64,000 nt of DNA from Rhizobium acidisoli. GTDB lineage: Bacteria > Pseudomonadota > Alphaproteobacteria > Rhizobiales > Rhizobiaceae. A model generated the notes under the pieces. That model was not told the DNA's origin and did not search any database. It worked only from the letters and a program-made list of their open reading frames with translations. Where the stretch lies: positions 310,001 through 374,000 of the forward strand of contig NZ_CP034999.1 in assembly GCF_002531755.2 (NCBI RefSeq). Reading direction: 5' to 3'. Positions within the stretch are counted from its first letter, which is position 1. Every line of letters starts with the position of its first letter. A program made the translations under genes and the position numbers. Of this stretch, positions 27,801 through 36,048 are shown piece by piece.

Positions 27801-28310
27801 ATGGCTGGTGCTGAAATAGCAGCGCAAGCGGCGTTCAAGACCGCTTTGCGCCGGTTCACATCGACAATTTGCCTGATCACAACGGAATGGGAAGGTGCCC
27901 GTTACGGCATGGCTGCAACCGCCGTCCAGTCGGTGACGGCGGACCCGCCGACCCTCCTGGTTTGCATCAACCAATCTGCTTCGATCAGCGGCCCACTCAA
28001 GCTTACGGGAAAATTCGCGGTCAACATGCTGCATCTTAGTCATGCGCCTTTGGTTCCGCTGTTCAGTGGAAAGCTGAAGGGAGAGGAGAGGTTTGCGCAT
28101 GGTGAGTGGATCGCGGCTGGGGGAGTACCCATCCTTGCCGACGCCCAGGCCGCATTCGTTTGCAGCCTCAACTCCGCCGTTACCGTCGGCACCCATGACG
28201 TCGTTCTCGGCGAAGTCATCGAGGCCCGGTTTATCGAGAATATTGCCCCGCTTCTCTACGAGGACGGGAAATTGGTTCGATCGGCAGCGCTGATCGATGC
28301 TGCCGCCTGA
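27801..28310 (+). CDS. Flavin reductase (HpaC/RutF-like)
   Basis: A 169-residue flavin:NAD(P)H reductase of the FMN-binding split-barrel type. Typical segments are FKTALRRFTSTICLITTEWE, GMAATAVQSVTADPPTLLVC (the flavin-contacting T/S-rich loop), GKFAVNMLHLSHAPLVPLFS and SAVTVGTHDVVLGEVIEARF. It starts after a GGGGAGG ribosome site. It is the first gene of the operon that holds a RutA-like monooxygenase, so it almost certainly supplies the reduced flavin to that enzyme, as RutF does for RutA or HpaC for HpaB. Confidence 0.9.
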   Translation: MAGAEIAAQAAFKTALRRFTSTICLITTEWEGARYGMAATAVQSVTADPPTLLVCINQSASISGPLKLTGKFAVNMLHLSHAPLVPLFSGKLKGEERFAHGEWIAAGGVPILADAQAAFVCSLNSAVTVGTHDVVLGEVIEARFIENIAPLLYEDGKLVRSAALIDAAA

Positions 28311-28383
28311 AACGTTTGGCCGAGCTTTTTCGGCCTTTGACATCCACCAAATGCCTTTCGGCCGATAATGAGGAGTTTGATCC

Positions 28384-28803
28384 GTGACTATTGCCACCGA
28401 TGTGAAATCGCAAGTGAATGGGCGTCCCGTCAGTGAACGGTTCGAGAAGGGTCTGCAGACCCGTCGGGAGGTTCTTGGCGGTGCATATGTCGACGCTTCG
28501 GTAAACAAGGCGACGGAGTTCAACTGGCCGATGCAGGAGCTTGTCACCGAGTATTGCTGGAACGAGATCTGGAACAGGCCCGGCCTCGACCGCCGTTCAC
28601 GCAGCCTTCTCAATCTGGGCATGATTTCCGCCCTTAACCGCCCCCACGAGTTGAAGCTGCACGTTCGCGGCGCGATCAATAACGGCCTCAGCAAGGACGA
28701 GCTTCGTGAAGTTTTTCTTCAGGTCGCGATCTATTGCGGCGTGCCCGCGGCGATCGACAGCTTCCGCGTCGCGCAGGAAGTCTTCGAGGACATGGGCATC
28801 TGA
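28384..28803 (+). CDS. Carboxymuconolactone decarboxylase-family protein
   Basis: A 139-residue all-helical CMD/AhpD-fold protein starting at GTG 28384 after a GAGG ribosome site. It has the gamma-CMD pattern LDRRSRSLLNLGMISALNRP, HELKLHVRGAINNGLSKDEL and EVFLQVAIYCGVPAAIDSFR. The CxxC redox pair of AhpD is absent, so it belongs to the decarboxylase-like branch (the E. coli-type CMD ligands and HxR-type histidine region are present as LKLHVRG). It may decarboxylate or tautomerise a ring-opened intermediate. The position just before the monooxygenase gene indicates a linked step. Confidence 0.85.
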   Translation: MTIATDVKSQVNGRPVSERFEKGLQTRREVLGGAYVDASVNKATEFNWPMQELVTEYCWNEIWNRPGLDRRSRSLLNLGMISALNRPHELKLHVRGAINNGLSKDELREVFLQVAIYCGVPAAIDSFRVAQEVFEDMGI

Positions 28804-28859
28804 ACGGTACCCCCGGCTTTCGGGCCGGGAACAGACCAACTCTGTGGAGGAGCTTCAAT

Positions 28860-29984
28860 ATGACGACCAGCGATGATTTCCGCGCCGCCGGAAACCCTAT
28901 GTTTAACGGCAACAAGCTGAAACTTGGCGTATTTGGAACAAATTGTTCAAGCGCTTGCGCCATCACCACCGCGGAATCGACTTTCGAACCGACTTTCGAA
29001 CACAATGTCGAAATTGCCAAAAAGCTCGAAGCGGCGGGGTGGGAATGCATGGTGCCGATCGCCCGGTGGCGCGGTTTCGGCGGGCCGACGAATTTCAACG
29101 GCGTGAACATGGACACGTTCACCTGGGCCGCGGCCCTGGCTGCCGTGACCACGAAGCTGCAGTTTTTCTCGACGACGCATATCCCGACCCTGAACCCGAT
29201 CGTCGCGACGAAGATGGCGACGACGATCGACAATATTTCGAAGGGCCGATACGGCCTTAACCTGGTGACGGGTTGGTTTACCCCGGAAATGGAGATGTTC
29301 GGCGTTCCGATGATGGAACACGACACCCGCTACGAATATGCCACGGAATGGATGGAAATCGTTGACACCCTGTGGAAGAAGAACGGTGTCACCTATGACG
29401 GCCAGTTCCTCAAGGTGAAAGACGCGTTCAGCGAGCCGAAGCCCTATAACAAGGAGACGGGCCGCCCGGTCCTCATTTGCGCCGGTTCCTCGGGCAAGGG
29501 CCTGCACTTCACCGCCAAGTTCTGCGACTTCAATTTCGGCTTCATGCAGGACATGGAATCGGGCGCAGCCTGGGTGAAGAAGGTGAAGGAGCTGGCTCGC
29601 GAGGAATACAAGCGCGAACTCGGAACCTTCACCGCGTGCCCGGTCGTCGTTCGCGAGACCGAAAAGGAAGCCCGGGACTACTATGACTACTACGTGAACC
29701 AGAAAGGCGACTGGGAAGCCTGCGAAAACATCTGCGAGGTTCTTCAGGTTCAGTCACAGAACCACTCGGCGGAGATGTACCAGAAATTCAAGGAGCGCTT
29801 TATCGCTGGCTGGGGCGGCTACCCGATCGTCGGAACGCCGGAACAGGTCGCCGACAAGCTCGTCGCATTGAGCGACACGGGCGTCGACGGCGCACTTCTC
29901 ACAATGGTCGACTACAACGAAGAACTGCCGTTCTTCAACGACCGTGTCATGCCCCTGCTGAAACAGGCTGGCCTCAGGAACTGA
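28860..29984 (+). CDS. RutA-like flavin-dependent monooxygenase (LLM class)
   Basis: A 374-residue luciferase-like monooxygenase; ATG 28860 follows GGAGG, and the frame upstream is only the tail of the previous gene. It resembles pyrimidine oxygenase RutA in sequence layout: KLGVFGTNC, RWRGFGGPTNFNGVNMDTFT, AALAAVTTKLQFF, ATKMATTIDNISKGRYGLNL then VTGWFTPEMEMFG, and the late PVLICAGSSGKGLHF and CDFNFGFMQDM. RutA opens the uracil ring between N3 and C4 using a flavin-N5-peroxide. Differences from RutA (a 27-residue N-terminal extension with NCSSACAITTAEST, and an altered C-terminus) argue for another substrate; dimethylsulfone monooxygenase SfnG is a more distant alternative. It is probably the key enzyme of this regulon. 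Confidence 0.88.
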   Translation: MTTSDDFRAAGNPMFNGNKLKLGVFGTNCSSACAITTAESTFEPTFEHNVEIAKKLEAAGWECMVPIARWRGFGGPTNFNGVNMDTFTWAAALAAVTTKLQFFSTTHIPTLNPIVATKMATTIDNISKGRYGLNLVTGWFTPEMEMFGVPMMEHDTRYEYATEWMEIVDTLWKKNGVTYDGQFLKVKDAFSEPKPYNKETGRPVLICAGSSGKGLHFTAKFCDFNFGFMQDMESGAAWVKKVKELAREEYKRELGTFTACPVVVRETEKEARDYYDYYVNQKGDWEACENICEVLQVQSQNHSAEMYQKFKERFIAGWGGYPIVGTPEQVADKLVALSDTGVDGALLTMVDYNEELPFFNDRVMPLLKQAGLRN

Positions 29985-29991
29985 CCGTTCC

Positions 29992-30013
29992 GCGGGCGGC
30001 GCAAGCCGCCCGC
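29992..30013 (+). other. Intercistronic hairpin
   Basis: Perfect 9-bp stem GCGGGCGGC / GCCGCCCGC closed by a GCAA tetraloop, without a T-run. It sits between the monooxygenase gene and the binding-protein gene and may stabilise or attenuate the mRNA. Confidence 0.6.
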
Positions 30014-30112
30014 CACCAATCCGAAATCGAAACACGTTTCACCAATTCCGTGGCTCGGCGCGAACGGCGTCGACTGCTGTAGCGGATGTACGAAGGGGAG
30101 GAGACCCTACAC

Positions 30113-31282
30113 ATGCTGAAGAAGGTTTACACCGCATTGAGCGTGATCATCGGGCTAGGCCTGATGACCACCGCCGCATTCGCGGACGGCTTAGACTCGC
30201 TACCACCGGACCAGAAGCAGCTTTACCAGCTCGTGGACCCGGCAATTCCCCTCGGCGGTACGCCGCTCAAGGATTTTGTGGCGAAGCGGCCGCCGCCGTG
30301 GAAAATCGGCTACGCGTCCACTTATGCCGGCAACACGTGGCGTGCCCAGATCCTCACTGAAATGAACGAGGTTCTGCTTCCGAAATACAAGGAGGCTGGA
30401 CTGGTATCTGACCTTGTCGTCACGCAGTCCGACCTGAAGGACGCGACGCAAATCCAGCAGATGCGCCAGATGGTTGACGACGGCGTCGATGCCATCATCA
30501 TCTGCTGCTCGAACGTGACGGCCATCAACCAGACGATCGAATACGCGCATTCCAAGGGCGTTCCGGTTTTCTCCTTCTCGGGTTACGTGACATCGCCCTA
30601 CGCGATCAATGCGACCGAAAACAACACCCAGGGCGGTTACACGGCCGCGAAATGGCTGGCTGAGGAAATCGGCGGCAAGGGCAACGTCCTGACGGTTTCA
30701 GGCATCCCGGGCTTCGCATCGTCCGACAGCTTCAATGTCGGTGCCAAGAAGGCGTTCGACGAGTATAAGGACATCACCGTCGTGGGCGATGTCGCTGGCA
30801 AGTGGACCGATCAGGTCGCCCAGGTCGAAGTCCAGAAATTCCTCGCGACCAACCCTACCGAAATCGCCGGTATCTTGGTCCAGTCGGCGTCGGAAAACGG
30901 TGTCGTCAACGCGGTCCAGCAGTCTGGGCGCGACATGATGCCAATCGTCCTCGGCGGCGAAGCGTCAGCGGCGTGCTACTGGCGTAAGAATCCCGACTTC
31001 ATTAGCCAGAGCTTCCATTTCTGGCCACCGCGGGCCGATGCTCGCCTGGTGTGGGACGTGATGATGAGGACACTCCAAGGCCAGGGGCCGAAAATCCAGT
31101 CGATCCTGCGACCGGCTCTTCCCTACACGATCGACGATGTGAAGGAAACAATTCCGGAAGATTGCGATCCGAACTCCACGGCGTGGATCGAGCCCAAGGG
31201 CGACGCATGGTGGCCCGCGGACGTAGCAGCACAGTACTTTGAGCGGCCGGAAGATCCGCTGGCCTGGCGCCCGAAGAAGTAG
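30113..31282 (+). CDS. Sugar-type ABC transporter substrate-binding protein (Peripla_BP_4)
   Basis: A 389-residue periplasmic receptor starting at ATG 30113 after GGGGAGGAG. The signal peptide is residues 1-24 with an AAFA cleavage site. The ribose-binding-type fold is indicated by WKIGYASTYAGNTWRAQIL, MRQMVDDGVDAIIICCSNV, GVPVFSFSGY and KWLAEEIGGKGNVLTVSGIP. The mature protein is longer than a standard ribose receptor, and aromatic-rich stretches (YWRKNPDFISQSFHFWPP) suggest a ligand with a ring. The permease and ATPase genes of the same regulon are 2.2 kb downstream, an unusual separation filled by an aminotransferase and a GFA gene. Confidence 0.88.
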   Translation: MLKKVYTALSVIIGLGLMTTAAFADGLDSLPPDQKQLYQLVDPAIPLGGTPLKDFVAKRPPPWKIGYASTYAGNTWRAQILTEMNEVLLPKYKEAGLVSDLVVTQSDLKDATQIQQMRQMVDDGVDAIIICCSNVTAINQTIEYAHSKGVPVFSFSGYVTSPYAINATENNTQGGYTAAKWLAEEIGGKGNVLTVSGIPGFASSDSFNVGAKKAFDEYKDITVVGDVAGKWTDQVAQVEVQKFLATNPTEIAGILVQSASENGVVNAVQQSGRDMMPIVLGGEASAACYWRKNPDFISQSFHFWPPRADARLVWDVMMRTLQGQGPKIQSILRPALPYTIDDVKETIPEDCDPNSTAWIEPKGDAWWPADVAAQYFERPEDPLAWRPKK

Positions 31283-31309
31283 TCGACGACCTCCCAAGTT
31301 GTCCAGCGA

Positions 31310-31342
31310 CCTCCGCGCCGGCTTCATCCGTCGGCGCGGAGG
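31310..31342 (+). other. Intercistronic hairpin after the binding-protein gene
   Basis: Perfect 11-bp stem CCTCCGCGCCG / CGGCGCGGAGG (31310-31320 and 31332-31342) with an 11-base loop and no T-run. Such elements after binding-protein genes often raise receptor mRNA relative to downstream genes. Confidence 0.6.
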
Positions 31343-31364
31343 ACCTACGATAAGGAACCAGAAG

Positions 31365-32576
31365 TTGGAATTCCACAAGATACAGCGTTTGCCCCCTTAC
31401 GTCTTCGACCAGGTGAACCGTCTCAAGTCCAGCGCGCGCGCGGCCGGAGTCGACATCATCGATCTTGGAATGGGCAATCCGGATCTTCCCACGCCAAGCT
31501 GGGTTGTGGACAAGCTGTGCGAAGCGGTGCAGCATCCGCGCACGCACCGCTATTCGGCTTCCAAGGGCATTATCGGGCTTCGCCGCGCCAAGGCTGCGTA
31601 TTACGCCCGCCGGTTCAATGTGAAGCTTGATCCGGATACCCAGGTTGTTGCGACGCTTGGGTCCAAAGAGGGGTTTGCGAACATGGCGCAGGCCATAACC
31701 GCCCCCGGGGATGTCATTCTCTGTCCGAACCCTTCCTATCCGATTCATACGTTCGGATTTCTCATGGCAGGGGGCGTGATAAGGTCGGTACCGGTCGAGC
31801 CGGATGAGACCTTCTTCCAAGCTCTCGAAATGGCGGTGCGGCATTCGGTACCGAAGCCTCTGGCGCTCATCATAAGCTACCCGTCGAACCCCACCGCTCG
31901 CGTCGCGACGCTCGACTTCTATAAGGACGTCATCGCCTTTGCGAAGAAGCACGATCTCATCGTTCTGTCGGATATCGCCTACGCCGAAATCTATTTCGAC
32001 GGTCCGCCGCCGCCGTCTGTTCTCGAAGTCCCCGGCGCGATCGACGTGGCCGTCGAGTTCTCCTCGATGTCGAAGACATTCTCTATGCCCGGTTGGCGCG
32101 TTGGGTTTGCGGTGGGCAACGAACGGCTCATCCGGGCGTTGACGCGCGTGAAATCGTACCTGGACTACGGAGCATTTACGCCAATCCAAGTCGCCGCCGC
32201 TCATGCCCTAAACTCGGACGGGGAGGACGCCGCGCGGGCCCGAGACATCTACAGGACGCGCAGAGATACACTGGTGAAGACCTTTGCCGATGCCGGTTTC
32301 GACGTTCCGGCTCCTGCGGCGACGATGTTCGCATGGGCGAAGATACCCCCGGATTTCCGACACCTTGGCTCGCTGGAGTTCTCGAAACTCGTCCTGGAGA
32401 AGGCACAGGTCGCGATTTCGCCAGGTATCGGTTTCGGCGAGATGGGTGACGAATACGTACGGCTGGCTTTCGTGGAGAATGAAGACAGAATCCGGCAGGC
32501 TGCACGGAACCTGAAGCGGTGGCTTTCTCCGATCGCGCGACCGCCACAACTCGATAAAACGACGAAAGGAATTTGA
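31365..32576 (+). CDS. PLP-dependent aminotransferase, AlaC-like
   Basis: A 403-residue class I/II aminotransferase. I choose TTG 31365 (preceded by AAGGA at 8 bases) because the product then starts EFHKIQRLPPYVFDQV, collinear with E. coli AlaC. The similarity to AlaC is extensive: DIIDLGMGNPDLPTP, YSASKGIIGLRRAKA, GSKEGFANM, NPSYPIHTFGF, and the PLP lysine in SSMSKTFSMPGWRVGF near residue 240. AlaC transfers amino groups between alanine and 2-oxoglutarate. In this operon the protein may transaminate an amino acid such as 3-aminopropionate or alanine, or its oxoacid, released from the substrate; this is inference. Confidence 0.88.
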   Translation: MEFHKIQRLPPYVFDQVNRLKSSARAAGVDIIDLGMGNPDLPTPSWVVDKLCEAVQHPRTHRYSASKGIIGLRRAKAAYYARRFNVKLDPDTQVVATLGSKEGFANMAQAITAPGDVILCPNPSYPIHTFGFLMAGGVIRSVPVEPDETFFQALEMAVRHSVPKPLALIISYPSNPTARVATLDFYKDVIAFAKKHDLIVLSDIAYAEIYFDGPPPPSVLEVPGAIDVAVEFSSMSKTFSMPGWRVGFAVGNERLIRALTRVKSYLDYGAFTPIQVAAAHALNSDGEDAARARDIYRTRRDTLVKTFADAGFDVPAPAATMFAWAKIPPDFRHLGSLEFSKLVLEKAQVAISPGIGFGEMGDEYVRLAFVENEDRIRQAARNLKRWLSPIARPPQLDKTTKGI

Positions 32577-32578
32577 AG

Positions 32579-32977
32579 ATGCCGATCCTCGGATCTTGCC
32601 AATGTCAAGCGGTCCAGTACGAAGTGTCGGAACTGGATGGCCCGATGTGGAACTGCTTCTGCCAGACGTGCAGAAAGTCCCATGCGGCCGATCATAACAC
32701 TGCCGCCAAGGTGAAGAGTGAGAACTTCAAGCTGACTTCCGGCGGGGACGTCCTTCACAGCTTTGAGTCGACCCCTGGAAAACTGAGGTGGTTCTGCTCA
32801 CGGTGTGGTTCGCACGTTTATGCCGAACGGCCTGCCAACCCGGAAATGAAGGTGCTGCGGGCAGGCACTTTTGACACTGATCCTGGTTCGGTTCCTATGT
32901 CCAACGTCTGGCTGTCGCACGCCAGGCCGTGGCTTGCTCACGACCCCGCGAAGGAAAACTTCGAAGAGTTCCCGTGA
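32579..32977 (+). CDS. GFA-family (glutathione-dependent formaldehyde-activating-like) zinc protein
   Basis: A 132-residue zinc protein starting at ATG 32579, eight bases after AAAGGA; a TTG at 32573 is too close to that site. Cysteine ligands are seen in GSCQCQAVQY, NCFCQTCRKSHAA and FCSRCGSHVYAE, the signature of GFA/CENP-V proteins. The name comes from Gfa, proposed to assist the reaction of glutathione with formaldehyde, but most members have no proven activity. It follows the aminotransferase almost without a gap and ends the transcription unit. Together with the zinc ADH it hints at handling of a one-carbon or thiol adduct. Confidence 0.82.
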   Translation: MPILGSCQCQAVQYEVSELDGPMWNCFCQTCRKSHAADHNTAAKVKSENFKLTSGGDVLHSFESTPGKLRWFCSRCGSHVYAERPANPEMKVLRAGTFDTDPGSVPMSNVWLSHARPWLAHDPAKENFEEFP

Positions 32978-33364
32978 TCCTTCCCCGGTTGCGCGCCAGG
33001 GGCTGATCGACCATGAGTTCGATGTGCCCGCCCCCCCAGCGTGGAAGGGCCGGATGATCGAATCGCACGTGCCGCGTCCGACGCGCGGAGGTTGGGATGT
33101 TCCGTATGCCCGATCCAAACGGTCGCCTTCATCGGGAGAGGGGTGCGATGGTCATTCCGATTACCGGACACCCTCAATAGCGCTTTGGTCCTGTCTTGAT
33201 CGCGAAGGCCGCCAGATCGCTTCCGATCGGGCGGAACTCCGATCGTGACCCTCTGACCGACGTCAGATGCGTGACAACATGCTTTTGCAACTGTGAGGGC
33301 GTCGAACGACCAATCGGATTCATCGAAATCAGCTCGACATCTCGGTATCGGCAGGGCGACACTA
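32978..33364. other. Intergenic region before the ABC transporter operon
   Basis: No gene is supported in these 390 bases. The frames open here lack ribosome sites and family similarity. The promoter-operator of the transporter genes begins at 33365. Confidence 0.5.
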
Positions 33365-33394
33365 TTGACAGATTAGCAGACAATCTGTCATTCT
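33365..33394 (+). promoter_or_regulatory. GntR operator/promoter for the ABC transporter operon (site F)
   Basis: TTGACA at 33365-33370 overlaps a perfect 9-bp inverted repeat, TGACAGATT (33366-33374), 7 bases, AATCTGTCA (33382-33390). A weak CATTCT -10 box follows at 33389-33394. It is about 115 bp upstream of the ATPase start codon. Confidence 0.75.
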
Positions 33395-33508
33395 ATAGTT
33401 CACCGAGCGAGTTCTCGGAGCGTTCAAAGACGGGAGTCACAATCCAGCAAGAGGCCCGGGCATCGGATGTCCCGGCGCGATTTGCTGCTGCCTAAAGGGA
33501 GGATCGGC

Positions 33509-35068
33509 ATGACGAATGACGTCGCCGTAAGCATGACGGCCGTTGCCAAATCGTTTGGCGAAACGAAGGCTTTGAAGAAATGCGATTTTGTCGCCAAGGC
33601 AGGAGAGGTGCACGCGATCGTTGGCGAGAATGGCAGCGGCAAGAGCACCATGGCGAAGATCATGTCCGGCGTTATCGCTGCCGATGCAGGATCTGCCCTG
33701 ATCCTTGGCAAGTCCATCGCTTCGCCAGTCGATGCCAAAGAGGTTGGTCTCGCTACGATCTTTCAGGAGGTCCTTGTCGCCGATGAGGCGAGTGTCCTCG
33801 ACAACCTTTTCGTGGGAAGCGAGGACCTGTTCTCGCTTCGGAAATCCTCCAAGGAACGTGAAAGCCTTGCGCAAAGCCTTCTGGACCGCCTGGTCGGAAA
33901 GCATGTCGATCTCAGGCAGAACGTCGGTGATCTTCCGCTCAGCGTCAAGCAATGGATCGTGATCGCCCGGGCCGTTCTGAGGAAACCCAAGGTCTTGATC
34001 CTGGACGAGTCCTCGGCTGCACTCGATCTCGACGCGACCGTCCGGCTCCACGAAGAGATCGATCGGCTCCGGTCCGAGGGGTGCGCGGTAATCATCGTCA
34101 CGCACCGCATCGCTGAGCTCGTCCGTATCGCCGACCGGGCGACAATACTGAGAGACGGTTTCACCGTCGGTGTCCTTGAGAAATCCGAGATCACCGAGGC
34201 GAACCTCCTCCGCATGATGACCCCTCAAGACCGCCAGATTTCCGCCGCCGCTTCAACGTCTGCAGCGCGCCTGTCGGGTGATCGCAAGGAGGCTCTTTCC
34301 GTGCATGGCGCGCGCCCCCAAGAGGCATCGCAACCGTTCGACTTCGTCCTTCCGCAGGGTTCTATCGTGGGCGTTGCGGGTCTGGACGGCCAGGGCCAGG
34401 ACGCCTTTGTGCGACTGGTCGCAAGGATTATCTCGCCGTTCGGAGGGGAGGTCCGGGTCCTGGATCGGGAAAGCACCGGTCTCGTCAAAGTCAGCACGCT
34501 CGACGACGCCGCGAATAAGGGCATTGTGTACGTATCCGGAGACCGGAAGCGGGAAGGAATTTTCCCACAGCAGAGCATTTTCGAGAACCTCGCCATCGGT
34601 ATCTACCAAAAGAACCTGGGGCCGTTCGGTGTCATCAGGCGGAAAAGGCTGAAGCAGACGTTTGCCCGGGAGATCGAGCGACTCCGCGTCAAGATCGGGC
34701 ACCCGGACAACCGGATTACGTCCCTTTCCGGGGGGAACCAGCAGAAGGTCCTGATCGGTCGTGCCTTCGCCAATGATCCCAGAGTGATCGTTCTTAACGA
34801 CCCTGCTCGAGGCGTGGACCTCAACACCAAACGTGACCTGTATCGCGAGCTTCGGCTGTTTGCCGAAGGTGGCGGCTCGGTAATCTACCTTTCAAGCGAG
34901 ATCGAAGAGTTTCTCGGTTTCGCCGATCGCGTTGATGTCTTTCACAAAGGGAGCATCCATCGTTCCCTCGACGGCCCCGACATCAACGAAGAAACCATTC
35001 TCGCTGCAATGTTCGGCCGCTCGGTTGCCGACACCATGGAATTCTCCAAAGAGAGAAAGGCACACTGA
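33509..35068 (+). CDS. Sugar ABC transporter ATP-binding protein (RbsA/MglA type)
   Basis: A 519-residue double ATPase; ATG 33509 follows AAAGGGAGG. The first domain has Walker A GENGSGKST and Walker B VLILDESSAALD, with the switch histidine in VIIVTHR, but the signature loop reads LPLSVKQ with K where G is usual. The second domain lacks a normal Walker A (AGLDGQGQDAFVRL), has the signature SLSGGNQQK, and its Walker B is IVLNDPARGVD rather than the usual LDEPTRGVD. One degenerate site is normal for this class. It energises uptake with the two permeases downstream and the receptor encoded at 30113. Confidence 0.9.
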   Translation: MTNDVAVSMTAVAKSFGETKALKKCDFVAKAGEVHAIVGENGSGKSTMAKIMSGVIAADAGSALILGKSIASPVDAKEVGLATIFQEVLVADEASVLDNLFVGSEDLFSLRKSSKERESLAQSLLDRLVGKHVDLRQNVGDLPLSVKQWIVIARAVLRKPKVLILDESSAALDLDATVRLHEEIDRLRSEGCAVIIVTHRIAELVRIADRATILRDGFTVGVLEKSEITEANLLRMMTPQDRQISAAASTSAARLSGDRKEALSVHGARPQEASQPFDFVLPQGSIVGVAGLDGQGQDAFVRLVARIISPFGGEVRVLDRESTGLVKVSTLDDAANKGIVYVSGDRKREGIFPQQSIFENLAIGIYQKNLGPFGVIRRKRLKQTFAREIERLRVKIGHPDNRITSLSGGNQQKVLIGRAFANDPRVIVLNDPARGVDLNTKRDLYRELRLFAEGGGSVIYLSSEIEEFLGFADRVDVFHKGSIHRSLDGPDINEETILAAMFGRSVADTMEFSKERKAH

Positions 35069-36036
35069 TGTCGCAACGTTTTGGATTTCCTGCGCTCGAC
35101 AGGTCGCTGACCGTACCGCTCGTTCTTTTCGCAGTGTTGCTCGTCGCCGCAGCCGTGCTCTCGCCGCGGCTGTTCACCGCAACCGGAATGGGCGGAGCAA
35201 TCATCGTCGCAGCACCTTTGATCCTCACGACGCTGGCCCTGACACCGATCGTGATGGCAGGCCGCGGTTCGGTCGACCTTTCCGTTGGCCCGCTGATGGG
35301 TTTCGTGAACGTCACCCTGATCGGCTGGCTCTCGGCAAGGGGTTACACGTCTCCGCTCGCGGTGATTTGCTGGGTGGTGGCAATCGGCGCACTGTACCAG
35401 TTGCTGCAGGCGCTCATCATCATCTACGTCCGGGTCGCCCCCATCATCGTCACGCTCTCCAGCTTCCTCGTCCTTTCAGGCTTGAACCTCATGGTCATGT
35501 CAAGGCCGGGCGGCGTTGCGCCGGACTGGATGATGACGTGGGGAGCAGGAACGACGATCTTATCTCCGGTGCTGATCATCGTCCTGGCGGCGTTGGCTCT
35601 TTGGGCCGTTATGCGCCGGACCACCTTTTACTCCCACCTCCGCATGACAGGCGCTGACGAACGGATGGCCTACACGAGCGGGGTGAAAGCCGACACCGTA
35701 CGCATCTGCGCCCATCTCCTCGGCGGCGTCTTCGTCGGCCTTGCCGCGCTCAGCTATACGGCATTGATCTCTTCTGGCGATCCTACCCAGGGAAGCAGCT
35801 ACACGCTCCAGGCGGTTACCGCCCTGGTGCTCGGTGGCGCAAACCTGGCTGGCGGGAGAGGGGGAGCTTTGGGGTCCACGCTTGGTGCGCTGAACATGTT
35901 CCTCATCTCGTACCTGCTTTCCGCCTTCAGCTTCGGAAGCGTGACGGGGTTCGTGACGCAAATGGCTTTCGGCCTGATCCTCGTGGCATCGCTCCTCGTC
36001 AACGTATTCATGACGGCCCGGCGCACGGCTTTCTAG
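35068..36036 (+). CDS. Sugar-type ABC transporter permease (RbsC family), first
   Basis: A 322-residue membrane protein with about 8-10 hydrophobic segments (LFAVLLVAAAVLSPRLF, VICWVVAIGALYQLLQALII, VSFLVLSG-like runs). The BPD_transp_2 hallmark is GSSYTLQAVTALVLGGANLAGG. Its ATG shares one base with the stop of the ATPase gene (TGATG), implying coupled translation. It should pair with the next permease as a heterodimer. Confidence 0.9.
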   Translation: MSQRFGFPALDRSLTVPLVLFAVLLVAAAVLSPRLFTATGMGGAIIVAAPLILTTLALTPIVMAGRGSVDLSVGPLMGFVNVTLIGWLSARGYTSPLAVICWVVAIGALYQLLQALIIIYVRVAPIIVTLSSFLVLSGLNLMVMSRPGGVAPDWMMTWGAGTTILSPVLIIVLAALALWAVMRRTTFYSHLRMTGADERMAYTSGVKADTVRICAHLLGGVFVGLAALSYTALISSGDPTQGSSYTLQAVTALVLGGANLAGGRGGALGSTLGALNMFLISYLLSAFSFGSVTGFVTQMAFGLILVASLLVNVFMTARRTAF

Positions 36037-36048
36037 GGAGGACTGGTA

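Noticed and set aside
28860..29984. Calling the monooxygenase RutA and the locus a rut operon
   Set aside because: RutB, RutC and RutG equivalents are missing, the protein has an N-terminal extension, and the surrounding enzymes differ, so uracil degradation cannot be assumed.
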